Positions 44,913 through 52,428 of a DNA stretch of 52,428 bases are shown piece after piece. Source of the stretch: Planctomycetota bacterium (GTDB taxonomy: Bacteria; Planctomycetota; UBA1135; GCA-002686595); NCBI GenBank assembly GCA_947484275.1, contig CANKOY010000023.1:1-52428 (forward strand), written 5' to 3'. The notes under the pieces were generated by a model. The model saw only the letters and a list, made by a program, of their open reading frames with translations, did no database searches and had not been told where the DNA came from. The stretch's first letter is position 1, and every line of letters begins with the position of its first letter. A program made the position numbers and the translations under genes.

Positions 44913-45925
44913 TGCGTGCCCATGCGACGGATTACCGCACGCGTGAAATCGACTGTGCCGAGCGACCCGCCAACGTCGCGGGTCTTCTCGCCGGCCGCCA
45001 GGCACCCGAGCAACGCCGCGCGCAAGCGCCGTGCGGCCTCGGGCTCGTTGATGAACCGCAGCAGATTGGACAACGCCAAGATGGCCGCGAACGGATTGGC
45101 CCGGTCGGTACCCGCGATGTCCGGCGCCGTCCCTCCAGCGGGATCGAACATTGCCGCGACCACTTGTCCGCTGTGCAGGTCGAATGAGTATGAGGCACTG
45201 TCGCCCAGGGCGATCGAGCCGATCAGGCCGCAGCACATGTCAGAGAGAAAATCGCCGTACTCGTTCGGCGTCACGATCACCTGGTAGCGGTCGGGGTTCA
45301 TGATGATGCCGGCGAGCATCGAATCAAAAAGCTCCTTGCGATGCTTCACGTCGGGAAAATCCGCGGCGACCTTGGCGCAGCATTCCTCGAACAATCCGTC
45401 GGTCTCGCGCTGGATCGTGTACTTGCTGGCCGAGACGACGCTGCCTTTGCGCTGGCGCGCCAGCTCGAAAGCGAAGCGGGCCGCATGCATCGAGGGCACG
45501 CGTTCGATCACGCGCAGGGAGACCGCAACGTCATGGCCCACGCGTCGGCCTGAGTCCTCGTACGTACCACCGGTTCCGATGCGCACGATGTCGATGTCGA
45601 TCGACTTCGTGAAGTTCGTGGGGATGGTGGGGATGGTCACGACGGGCCGGTGGATCACAGCGAATTCCAGGCGCTCCCGCAGGACCTTGTTCGGCGACTC
45701 GCCCGTGGTGGCGGTCGGGTACTTCAGGCTGGCGGGATGCTGGCGCATGAGGGCCTCGGCCCGGTCGTAGAGGCTCTCCCCAAACTGCTCGCGCGCGGCC
45801 TGCGAAAGGTCCACGGGCAGAAATTGCAGGCGGCAGGGCAAGGCGGCGGCCACCGCGTGGACTGCGGCGGACAACTCCCCTGAAATGCCGTCCCCGAGTA
45901 ACTCGACGATTGTATGGGAAGTCAT
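44909..45925 (-). CDS. Divergent isocitrate/isopropylmalate dehydrogenase-family protein
   Basis: The 338-residue protein follows the family fold: VELLGDGISGEL at the start, ATTGESPNKVLRERLEF (substrate Arg), VRIGTGGTYEDSGRRVGHD, TDGLFEECCAKVAADFPDV, VTPNEYGDFLSDMCCGL (metal Asp) and AMFDPAGGTAPDIAGTDRANP. Several key places differ from true enzymes: the adenine-binding HGSAPDIAG is AGGTAPDIAG, ENTE is GTGG, and the catalytic KxN reads SKYTIQ. It may use another substrate or cofactor. I recognise the superfamily but not the reaction. ATG at 45925 is 63 bases from the divergent secreted-protein gene. Confidence 0.8.
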   Translation of the reverse strand: MTSHTIVELLGDGISGELSAAVHAVAAALPCRLQFLPVDLSQAAREQFGESLYDRAEALMRQHPASLKYPTATTGESPNKVLRERLEFAVIHRPVVTIPTIPTNFTKSIDIDIVRIGTGGTYEDSGRRVGHDVAVSLRVIERVPSMHAARFAFELARQRKGSVVSASKYTIQRETDGLFEECCAKVAADFPDVKHRKELFDSMLAGIIMNPDRYQVIVTPNEYGDFLSDMCCGLIGSIALGDSASYSFDLHSGQVVAAMFDPAGGTAPDIAGTDRANPFAAILALSNLLRFINEPEAARRLRAALLGCLAAGEKTRDVGGSLGTVDFTRAVIRRMGTH

Positions 45926-45988
45926 GGGCTGGCCTGGGAGAGGTGGTTCACGCTGCAATGGAGTCTGCGGCGCAATACGATAGCGGCG

Positions 45989-47827
45989 ATGTTTCACAAG
46001 CTCCAACGCTGCCTTCCGCGCGTGCTGTCGACAGGCCTGTGCGCGGCCGTGTGCGCTGGCCAGGTTTCGGCGCAGGTTCCCGCGGAGCGCGCGCCGCTTG
46101 TGGAGCGCGTGTTGCCCGCGGAGCGCGTGCTTTTGGTGGATCTGCTCGACAATGGCTCTGGCCTCGAAGTTGTAGATGCGCCCATCGGTGATCCGCGCGC
46201 GTTGCTGGTTCCCTGGTGGATTGCCTCGGGAACGCCGCGCAGCGAGCCCTGCACTCCTGGCGCACTGGAACTGAAGCCTGGCGCCGCGCTGACTCAGCCC
46301 TTTGCTGCCTTCGGTCCCTTGGCAGCGGACGTGGTCATCCGCGGCCGCGTCGCAGGCCAAGGTCGCGTGCGCTGGATCGACGGGCGCGGCGACGAGCTTT
46401 CGCTCGCGGTCCGCGATCAGACCTTCGAGATCAGCGGCGCGCAATTCATCGAGCGCTTCCAACGGGCGCCGCAGCCGCGATTTCAGCTGGAAATTTCTGC
46501 GCCGAGCGAATCCGGCGGCGCCAGCTTCACGGAACTTCGCGCCCTGGTTCCCTTGCCCTTGCCCGCGGAGGCTCAACTACGTGCAGAGTTGCTCGAGTTG
46601 TGCGGAGAAGTCTTCAAGAACTGGCTCGAGCGCGGCGTGGATCGCGATGGCTCGCGCAAGACCATGTTTCTGACGAGCATGTTCGACGCAGTGACCGGCG
46701 AGCGTCTGCGCGTGGACGCCAACGGCATCCATCCCCTGTACGAGGCGCTGCTCGATGCTGCGGCAATCTCGGACAACGCTGTTTGGAGCGCCGCGCTCGC
46801 TGACTTCCTCAGGGACTTTTTCGAGCTGACCTTTCACCCGCACAGCGCCATGCCGCGCGATTGGGACGGCGAACTGGATCTGCCCCAGGACGCCAAGGCG
46901 ATCGAGGTCGCGCGCTACCTTTCATTCCTGCTGGATGTTTGCGAGCGCGGTCCGACCGAGTTTCGCGCCCGGGCCCTGGGTCAGGCCGAGCGCATGGCCG
47001 AGACGATTCTGGCCCGTGGAGTGCTCTCGGACGACGCGATCGCGGTGAAGTACGTGCCCGCGGATGGCACGCCCAGTCTCGCGGCCGCGCCGATTCGCAA
47101 AATGGACGTGGCCGCGCAACTCGCGCGCCTGGGAGGCAAGAACAAGGACGGGCGACTGGTGCGCGCCGCGGCCGCGGCCCTCGCTGAATTGGAGTTCACC
47201 CATTATTGGGGCGGCAGCTGGGACCGCATTGATCCCGACTTCGACGACAGCTACGGCAATTGGGGCGCCAAGGCCACCACCATGCTGACGGCGCATCCCG
47301 GCCATCCGGTATTCGCGCGTTTCACGCAGCACGGATTCGAGCACTTCGCGCCTCTGTGGATGGATGCCCTGCGCTTTGGCGGAAGCGTGGCGGCGGACCA
47401 GACGCGCTGCTGGGAGTTCCTCCTGCGCTACTCCGATGTCGAGCCCAGTGCGCGAGCGACGTTGGACCGGACACTTCACGCCGCCCTGCGCGCCCACGTC
47501 AAGGGCGAGCAATACTCCAGCGGTGCCTGGGGCGATGTGACCTTCGCCAGTTTTTCGCCGCGCGCCAGCTTGAACGTCGGTGACTTCACCGGCTTTCCCG
47601 CCAACCTCGTCGGCGGACTCGCCTGTGCCTACCGCCGCGGTAGCGCCACGCGCAACGAGGAGACGCTCGCGCTATTCACGGCGGTGTTGCGCAATTCGAA
47701 GGCCACCTACGGGCGCAAGTACGGCTGGATCATCACGCGCGAGGAGGCGCCTGGGCAGAACTACGCCTGGGGCGACGTGCGCATGTTGATGGGGGCGGTG
47801 GAGATGTTGAAGAACCTCGAGCGGTGA
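45989..47827 (+). CDS. Secreted protein of an unrecognised family, paralogue 1
   Basis: The 612-residue protein has a signal peptide (RVLSTGLCAAVCAGQVSAQ) and no membrane anchor. An N-terminal beta-rich part opens with RVLLVDLLDNGSG and contains VPWWIASGTPRSEPC and RGRVAGQGRVRWIDGRG. A larger helical part follows (NWLERGVDRDGSRKTMFLT, LPQDAKAIEVARYLSFLL, VKYVPADGTPSL, DFDDSYGNWGAKATTMLTAH, LRFGGSVAADQTRCWEFLL, SSGAWGDVTFASFSPRASLN), with the layout of an alpha/alpha toroid. Paralogue 2 at 50820 is colinear over its whole visible length. I know no named family; a polysaccharide lyase-like or binding role is conceivable only from the fold pattern. ATG at 45989. Confidence 0.82.
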   Translation: MFHKLQRCLPRVLSTGLCAAVCAGQVSAQVPAERAPLVERVLPAERVLLVDLLDNGSGLEVVDAPIGDPRALLVPWWIASGTPRSEPCTPGALELKPGAALTQPFAAFGPLAADVVIRGRVAGQGRVRWIDGRGDELSLAVRDQTFEISGAQFIERFQRAPQPRFQLEISAPSESGGASFTELRALVPLPLPAEAQLRAELLELCGEVFKNWLERGVDRDGSRKTMFLTSMFDAVTGERLRVDANGIHPLYEALLDAAAISDNAVWSAALADFLRDFFELTFHPHSAMPRDWDGELDLPQDAKAIEVARYLSFLLDVCERGPTEFRARALGQAERMAETILARGVLSDDAIAVKYVPADGTPSLAAAPIRKMDVAAQLARLGGKNKDGRLVRAAAAALAELEFTHYWGGSWDRIDPDFDDSYGNWGAKATTMLTAHPGHPVFARFTQHGFEHFAPLWMDALRFGGSVAADQTRCWEFLLRYSDVEPSARATLDRTLHAALRAHVKGEQYSSGAWGDVTFASFSPRASLNVGDFTGFPANLVGGLACAYRRGSATRNEETLALFTAVLRNSKATYGRKYGWIITREEAPGQNYAWGDVRMLMGAVEMLKNLER

Positions 47828-48435
47828 GTGCGGAGCAGTTTCTCTCGCACGTGGATCTGCGCGGACACGTGGCGCGGCTGCGCCTGCCGCGAGTCGAGGA
47901 AGCCGAAAGAGTGTTCGCCATGCTCGCGGGCCGGCGCGAAATCCTCGACTGGATCGAATGGAGCGGCCCGGAAAACAGCGAAGAACTGCGCGAAAAGGCG
48001 CGGAATTGGCGCGTCGAGACCGGCGGCGCGGCCAATTATCAGCTCGCCCTCGCGCACGCGGACACGGACGAAATCGCAGGTTCGCTGTCGCTGCGGTTCA
48101 TCGATCACCCCGAACGCGCAGATGTTGGCTACTGGGTCGGCGCCGCGCACCAGGGCCGCGGGCTCGCAAGCGACGCGATCGGCCTGGCGGTCTGGCTCGC
48201 CTTCAACGTGCTCGATGCTCGCTCTGTCAGCGCTTGCGTGTTCGTGGGAAACGTCGCCTCGCGCCGCGTGCTCGAGAAGCACGGCTTCGGGCTGCGTCCG
48301 TCCGCTGCGGGCGAAATTACCTGTTCCGCGCGCGAGCGCTGGACCTTTGGCCTCGAGCGCAGCGTCTACGAAGTGCGCGCGAACGCTCAGCGGCCCGTGG
48401 AATTCGACTGCGCTTTCCGCGGCGCGCTGCCGTAA
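47824..48435 (+). CDS. GNAT-family acetyltransferase (RimJ/RimL-like)
   Basis: The 203-residue enzyme has the GNAT signature of the RimJ subgroup: ARLRLPRVEEAERVF at the start, LALAHADTDEIAGSLSLRF, DVGYWVGAAHQGRGLASDAI (acetyl-CoA pyrophosphate loop QGRGLA) and VFVGNVASRRVLEKHGF. It would acetylate an amine of protein N-termini or small molecules. The GTG start at 47824 overlaps the stop of the secreted paralogue (GTGA), so it is translated with it. Its 3' end overlaps the convergent FG-GAP gene by 49 bases. Confidence 0.87.
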   Translation: MSAEQFLSHVDLRGHVARLRLPRVEEAERVFAMLAGRREILDWIEWSGPENSEELREKARNWRVETGGAANYQLALAHADTDEIAGSLSLRFIDHPERADVGYWVGAAHQGRGLASDAIGLAVWLAFNVLDARSVSACVFVGNVASRRVLEKHGFGLRPSAAGEITCSARERWTFGLERSVYEVRANAQRPVEFDCAFRGALP

Positions 48436-50675
48436 AGCAAGCTGAGGTCGTTCGAGAATCCGTTGACCACGCAGAGGTCGAGTCGACCATCCCCATCGAC
48501 GTCGCTCACGCACAGATCCAAGGGACCCAAGCCCGCGCCCAGATCGTCCCACGCCCGCACCTCAAGGCCGCCGGCGAGCGCGCCCTTAGCACCGATGGGG
48601 GTCCAGGCGTTCACTAGGTGACTGTTTTGGGCCGCGACGAAGACTTCCGCCCGGCCATCGGCGTCGAGGTCGGCCGCCGCGATGCGATTTGGCCGCAGGC
48701 CGGTCGCGAACGGCGCGCTCAGGGAGAAATCGTTCGGTCCCCCCGGTCCGCGCAGCAGGCCGTACCACGCGCCCTGGGCGGAGCCAGGTCCGGCGGTCGT
48801 CAGCACGGCGAGGTCCGCGCGTCCATCGCCGTTGAGATCGCAGCTCACCGCCGCCACCGGGGCGCCAGGCACGGCGGAAAAGCCCAGTTCCACCAGTTCC
48901 AGATTTCCTGCGGCCGTGCGCTGCGCGTCGAGCCAGGCGATTCCAACGCGCGCACCCGGCGCTGCGAGAACGCAAGCGATCTCTGGCGCAGCATCGCCGT
49001 CGAGTTCGATGCGGCACAGGGAATTGGGCGAGGCGGGCACGGGGAGTCGCGCGGTCCGGCTCAGACTCCCGACGTCGCCGCGGGCGACGGTCGCTTCGAG
49101 CAGCATTGCCGTGCCCGCTATGGGATCGCACAGGGCAAGCTCCGCACTTCCGTCGCCGTCCACGTCGACGAGCAGCAGATCGCTAGCCGCTCCGCCGAGT
49201 TCCAGCGCCGTCCCCGGCACGAGTCGTCCCGTGCTGTCGCCGCTGAAGCGCATCAACTCGGCCCCGCGCGCGCCGGTGATCAGGCACAGCGCGTCCAGAC
49301 CAGGGGCGCCATCCCACTCGAGAATGCGCGGTGAACGGGCTTCGGATCCGCTGGGCACGCTCTCGAGGGCTTTCAATACGCCCTCGTGAAACACCACCGC
49401 CGACAGGGTGTTCGACTTCGCGTTGAGCGCCACGAGTCGCAGTTCACCGGCCGAATTCGGCGCCGCGGCGAGTGCGTTGGGAGAATCCCCCAGTGGAATT
49501 CGTACGTCGCTGGAGAATCCTCCCGCTCCGTCGCCGGGCAAGAATCCGATTCCCTGGGTGTCGCGGTTGGCGATCGCTAGGTCGAGCATTCCGTCGCCGT
49601 TGCTGTCGAGCACCGCAAATCCCGACGGCGTTTGGCCGGCGTAGAGTTTGGAGATGCGTCCGGGCCCGGCAGCAGAAAGCTGGGTCATGAGCATCGCCGT
49701 CAGGTGATAGTGGTGCAGGATCGCGAGGTCGTCGCGGCCATCGCCGTCGAAGTCGGCCACGTCCAGGGCCAGGGGAATCGCATCGGTGCGCCACGATTGC
49801 GGTTCGACTCCCGCGAACCACGCGCGCGCCCCGCCGGCTTCGCCAATTCCGAACACCCACAGTTCGTGGTCTCCGCCGGCGACCGCAAGTTCCTCATCGC
49901 CGTCGCCGTCCACGTCCAGCGCCGCGAGCGCGCGCGGAAATCCGGTCAGTCGGATCGTTCCGAGCGGGGGACCCTCGGAGGCGCCGTAGGCCACCACCGT
50001 GCTCGTATCGTGGAATCCAACGAGTACCGCGGAAAGATCTGAGCTGACCAGTGCGCAGCGCGGCAACTCGCCGCCCAGAGTCCAGCGCTCAGGCGCTGCA
50101 CCGCCGTCGCGCAGGACCTCCATGCGTCGGTTGTCGCAGGCCACGGCAATCACGGCTCGACCGTCGATCGCGCCAGCGGCCAGGGCGCGAGGCTTGTGCT
50201 CCAACTCGAGCAACCTGGCAGTGTCCGCGAGAATCTCCAGGGTGCGCGCCGAGCGCGACGCAACTCCCAACGCCTGGGCGCGGCCCGCGGCGCCAAACGT
50301 GCCCGGTGGAAGCGCCACGGGTGCCAGGGGGAACCCGCCGCAGTCCCGCAGCGAGAATTCGCGCCCAAGGCCGAACTCGCCACCGCGCCAGATCGACAAC
50401 TTGCCCGGGGAAATCCACGCCGCGGCCAGGTCCGCGATGCCGTCGCCGTCGAAGTCGCCCGCGCACAGGCCCTCGGGCTTGCCGCCGATGGGCCGTTCGC
50501 GGCGGGCCTTGAACGGCGCCTGGGCTTGGCTTGGGTCAGAGGCGCGAACCGGCGCGTCTCCGGGACTGACTTGGGTGAGCGCCGCAGGCTCGCATCCCCA
50601 ACCTAGGCTCGCGCCGCAAAGCGTGATTAAGATCACAGCGATCGTCATTGGATTGCGCCGGTGTTCCCCGCCCAT
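48387..50675 (-). CDS. FG-GAP/VCBS repeat lipoprotein
   Basis: The 762-residue protein starts with a lipoprotein signal (AVILITLCGASLGWGC, Cys28) after a basic N-terminus. About nine calcium-binding DxDxDG motifs follow at regular spacing: GDFDGDGIADLAAAW, LDVDGDGDEELAVA, ADFDGDGRDDLAILH, LDSNGDGMLDLAIAN, VDVDGDGSAELALCD, IELDGDAAPEIACVL, CDLNGDGRADLAVLT, ADLDADGRAEVFVAA and SDVDGDGRLDLCVVN. This builds a beta-propeller like integrin alpha, typically an adhesion or binding surface on the cell. The start is taken as ATG at 50675; ATG at 50648 is an alternative. It lies between the two secreted paralogues, on the opposite strand. Confidence 0.85.
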   Translation of the reverse strand: MGGEHRRNPMTIAVILITLCGASLGWGCEPAALTQVSPGDAPVRASDPSQAQAPFKARRERPIGGKPEGLCAGDFDGDGIADLAAAWISPGKLSIWRGGEFGLGREFSLRDCGGFPLAPVALPPGTFGAAGRAQALGVASRSARTLEILADTARLLELEHKPRALAAGAIDGRAVIAVACDNRRMEVLRDGGAAPERWTLGGELPRCALVSSDLSAVLVGFHDTSTVVAYGASEGPPLGTIRLTGFPRALAALDVDGDGDEELAVAGGDHELWVFGIGEAGGARAWFAGVEPQSWRTDAIPLALDVADFDGDGRDDLAILHHYHLTAMLMTQLSAAGPGRISKLYAGQTPSGFAVLDSNGDGMLDLAIANRDTQGIGFLPGDGAGGFSSDVRIPLGDSPNALAAAPNSAGELRLVALNAKSNTLSAVVFHEGVLKALESVPSGSEARSPRILEWDGAPGLDALCLITGARGAELMRFSGDSTGRLVPGTALELGGAASDLLLVDVDGDGSAELALCDPIAGTAMLLEATVARGDVGSLSRTARLPVPASPNSLCRIELDGDAAPEIACVLAAPGARVGIAWLDAQRTAAGNLELVELGFSAVPGAPVAAVSCDLNGDGRADLAVLTTAGPGSAQGAWYGLLRGPGGPNDFSLSAPFATGLRPNRIAAADLDADGRAEVFVAAQNSHLVNAWTPIGAKGALAGGLEVRAWDDLGAGLGPLDLCVSDVDGDGRLDLCVVNGFSNDLSLLYGSAPRKAQSNSTGR

Positions 50676-50819
50676 CGAAGCATGGTACGCAACCCGTTCG
50701 CGGCAGTCCCCTGTGGGCGGCGAGCTCGCGCGGCCGCGCGGCCGCGGAGGCCGGAGGGAATCTGCGACGGTCGAATTGTGCGCGGGGGGCTCTGCATCGG
50801 GCCCCCGCGAGCAACTACC

Positions 50820-52428
50820 ATGGTGAGGATGATCCGCGCTCTTCGTGTTTCGGTGGGCCTGGCCCTCGCCCTCGCCCTCCTGGGATCGAACGCTGGCGCA
50901 GAGACCCCGGTTGCCCCCGAGCGCGTGCTCTTCATCGACATGCTCGACAACGGTTCGGGCACAGAGGCCACCGAGGCGCCCGAAGGCGATCCGCGGCAGT
51001 TCATCGTGCCGTGGTGGGTGAGCACGGGGACTCCGCGCACGGTCCCGGTGCTCGCCGAGGGCCTCGTCGTCGCGCCGGGGGCCGTGCTCTCGCAGCCGAT
51101 CGCGGCGTTCGAGCCCTACGTCGAGCAGCTGAAGGTCAGCGGCCGCGTCGTTGGCCGCGGTCGGGTCCGGTTGTCCGACGGTCGCGGCGAGCGGATCGAA
51201 TTGGACGTCGTCGATCAGGTTTTCGAACTCTCGGGCACCGATTTCATCGCGCGCGTCGGACACACGCCGCAGCCGCGCATGATGCTGGAGCTCATGGCCG
51301 CGGACGGCTCACCGGGCGCCACTTTCCACGACATGCGGGCGATCGTGGCCTGGCCGTGCCCGGACGAGGCTTCGCTCGCGGCGGAGTTGCGCGGCCTGTG
51401 CGCTGGTGTGGTCAAGACTTGGCTGGAGCGCGGAGTGGATCGCGACGGCGAGCGTGCCACCGCGTTCTTGACCACGCGCTTCGACGTCATCACCGGCGAG
51501 AGCCTCGGCGTCGGGCCGGGTTGCATCCATCCGCTGTTCGAGAGCCTGCTGGAGGCCTGCGCGCTGACGCCCAATCCGGAGTGGGACGCGGCCCTCGACG
51601 CCTACCTTAGCGACTTCTTCGAGCTCGGCTTTTATCCGGGCACGGGCCTGCCGCGCGACTGGGACGGAACCCTCGACTTGCCCCAGGACGCTAAGCCAAT
51701 CGAGGTCGCGCGCTACGTCGCCTTCCTGCTCGACATCGTCGAGCGCGGCCCCGAAGAATATCGCGAACGCGCGCTGTTCCAGGCGGAGGAAATGGCGGCG
51801 ACGATCCTCGATCGCGGCCAACTCCCCGACGGAAGCTTGGCGGTCAAGTACGTTCCCGCCGACGGCACACCGATGCTCGACGTACCGTTGATTCGCCGCT
51901 TGGATGTGGCGGCGCAGCTCGCGCGACTTTCGGCGCGCAACGACGATCCGCGTCTGGTGGATGCGGCGCGCGTGGCCGTGGCAGCCCTTGAATTCACGCA
52001 TTTCTGGGCCGGAACCTGGTTCACGATCGATCCAGACTTCGACGACAGCTACGGACACTGGGGCAGCCGCGCGGCCACGATGTTGACCGCCTTTCCCGAG
52101 GATCTGGAATTCAAGCACTTCAACGCACGTGCATTCGCGCACTTTGCGCCGATCTGGCATGACGCCCTGCGCTTTGGCGGCAGCATGGCGTCCGACCAGA
52201 ATCGTTGTTGGGAGCTGCTCGATCGCTACGCGCAGGTGGAGTCCTCCGTGCGCGTGCCACTCGATCGATTGGTTTACGCCTCGATCCGCGCGCACTTCAA
52301 GGGCCGCCAGTACGCTAACGGCTCCTGGGGCGACGTGACGTTCACGGATTTTTCGCCGCGCGCCGCGCTGAACATCGGTGACTTGACCGGCTACCCGGCC
52401 AACATGCTCGGCGGTTTGGCGGTGGCCT
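50820..52428 (+). CDS. Secreted protein, paralogue 2 (partial, runs off the window)
   Basis: The frame is open from ATG at 50820 to the window end (536 codons), with a signal peptide (RALRVSVGLALALALLGSNA) and maturation near AGAE. Alignment by eye with the protein at 45989 is nearly gap-free: RVLFIDMLDNGSG, VPWWVSTGTPRTV, TWLERGVDRDGERATAFLT, LPQDAKPIEVARYVAFLL, VKYVPADGTPML, DFDDSYGHWGSRAATMLTAF, LRFGGSMASDQNRCWELL and NGSWGDVTFTDFSPRAALN. Identity is roughly half by eye. This paralogy means duplication with divergence. About 75 residues are probably missing at the end. Second ATG at 50829 is an alternative start. Confidence 0.8.
   Translation, partial: MVRMIRALRVSVGLALALALLGSNAGAETPVAPERVLFIDMLDNGSGTEATEAPEGDPRQFIVPWWVSTGTPRTVPVLAEGLVVAPGAVLSQPIAAFEPYVEQLKVSGRVVGRGRVRLSDGRGERIELDVVDQVFELSGTDFIARVGHTPQPRMMLELMAADGSPGATFHDMRAIVAWPCPDEASLAAELRGLCAGVVKTWLERGVDRDGERATAFLTTRFDVITGESLGVGPGCIHPLFESLLEACALTPNPEWDAALDAYLSDFFELGFYPGTGLPRDWDGTLDLPQDAKPIEVARYVAFLLDIVERGPEEYRERALFQAEEMAATILDRGQLPDGSLAVKYVPADGTPMLDVPLIRRLDVAAQLARLSARNDDPRLVDAARVAVAALEFTHFWAGTWFTIDPDFDDSYGHWGSRAATMLTAFPEDLEFKHFNARAFAHFAPIWHDALRFGGSMASDQNRCWELLDRYAQVESSVRVPLDRLVYASIRAHFKGRQYANGSWGDVTFTDFSPRAALNIGDLTGYPANMLGGLAVA

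Overview
This is a GC-rich bacterial window with dense genes and short gaps. The gene content suggests a Planctomycetota-like organism: a short 'GGND' type PPi-dependent phosphofructokinase, a membrane pyrophosphatase, rsmH standing outside any division cluster, an FG-GAP repeat lipoprotein, a sulfatase-fold lipoprotein, a matrixin/IPT protease and many secreted proteins of unknown function. This assignment is inference; no rRNA is present to confirm it.

Layout. Positions 1-2.9 kb look accessory: an IS3 orfA fragment at the left edge, a small membrane protein, a DUF3293 gene, about 0.9 kb without a convincing gene, and a tRNA-Leu with anticodon AAG. From 3 to 13 kb lie mostly core or regulatory genes: PPi-PFK, a cupredoxin-like protein, a double-PDZ protein, rsmH, a hybrid histidine kinase, a DEAD-box helicase, an ABM-fold enzyme and an ACT protein. 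From 13.4 to 17 kb there is a secreted protein, a matrixin/IPT protease and a DEDDy exonuclease. From 17.2 to 25.7 kb a minus-strand run carries a GT-C membrane transferase, a sulfatase-like lipoprotein with a degenerate active site, a DUF255 thioredoxin-fold protein, rsfS, and hppA with a clear intrinsic terminator. From 25.9 to 30 kb come a DedA protein and an ABC operon (ATPase, membrane protein, small helical protein) divergent from an FHA gene. From 30 to 44.4 kb surface-glycan functions dominate: four GT4 enzymes, one GT2, one nucleotidyltransferase, a YfhO-like membrane protein and a flippase. They are interrupted by a molybdopterin oxidoreductase, a cytochrome c, an SDR and a ChaN-like lipoprotein. 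The last 8 kb hold a divergent isocitrate/isopropylmalate dehydrogenase relative and two paralogous secreted proteins of an unrecognised family, which bracket a GNAT enzyme and an FG-GAP lipoprotein. The second paralogue runs off the right edge.

The most unusual structure is a family of three 162-bp elements at 10039, 12706 and 17019. Each has inverted ends of about 42 bp and a 3-bp TWA target duplication. Each sits exactly on the stop codon of the upstream gene, and each lies between two convergent genes. They look like non-autonomous IS5-type MITEs that use stop codons as landing sites, and they could act as two-way hairpin terminators. Other points for checking are the tRNA-Leu(AAG), the missing canonical start of rsfS, the pseudo-sulfatase, the pseudo-receiver of the histidine kinase and the twin secreted proteins. 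No CRISPR array, rRNA or complete transposase was seen.
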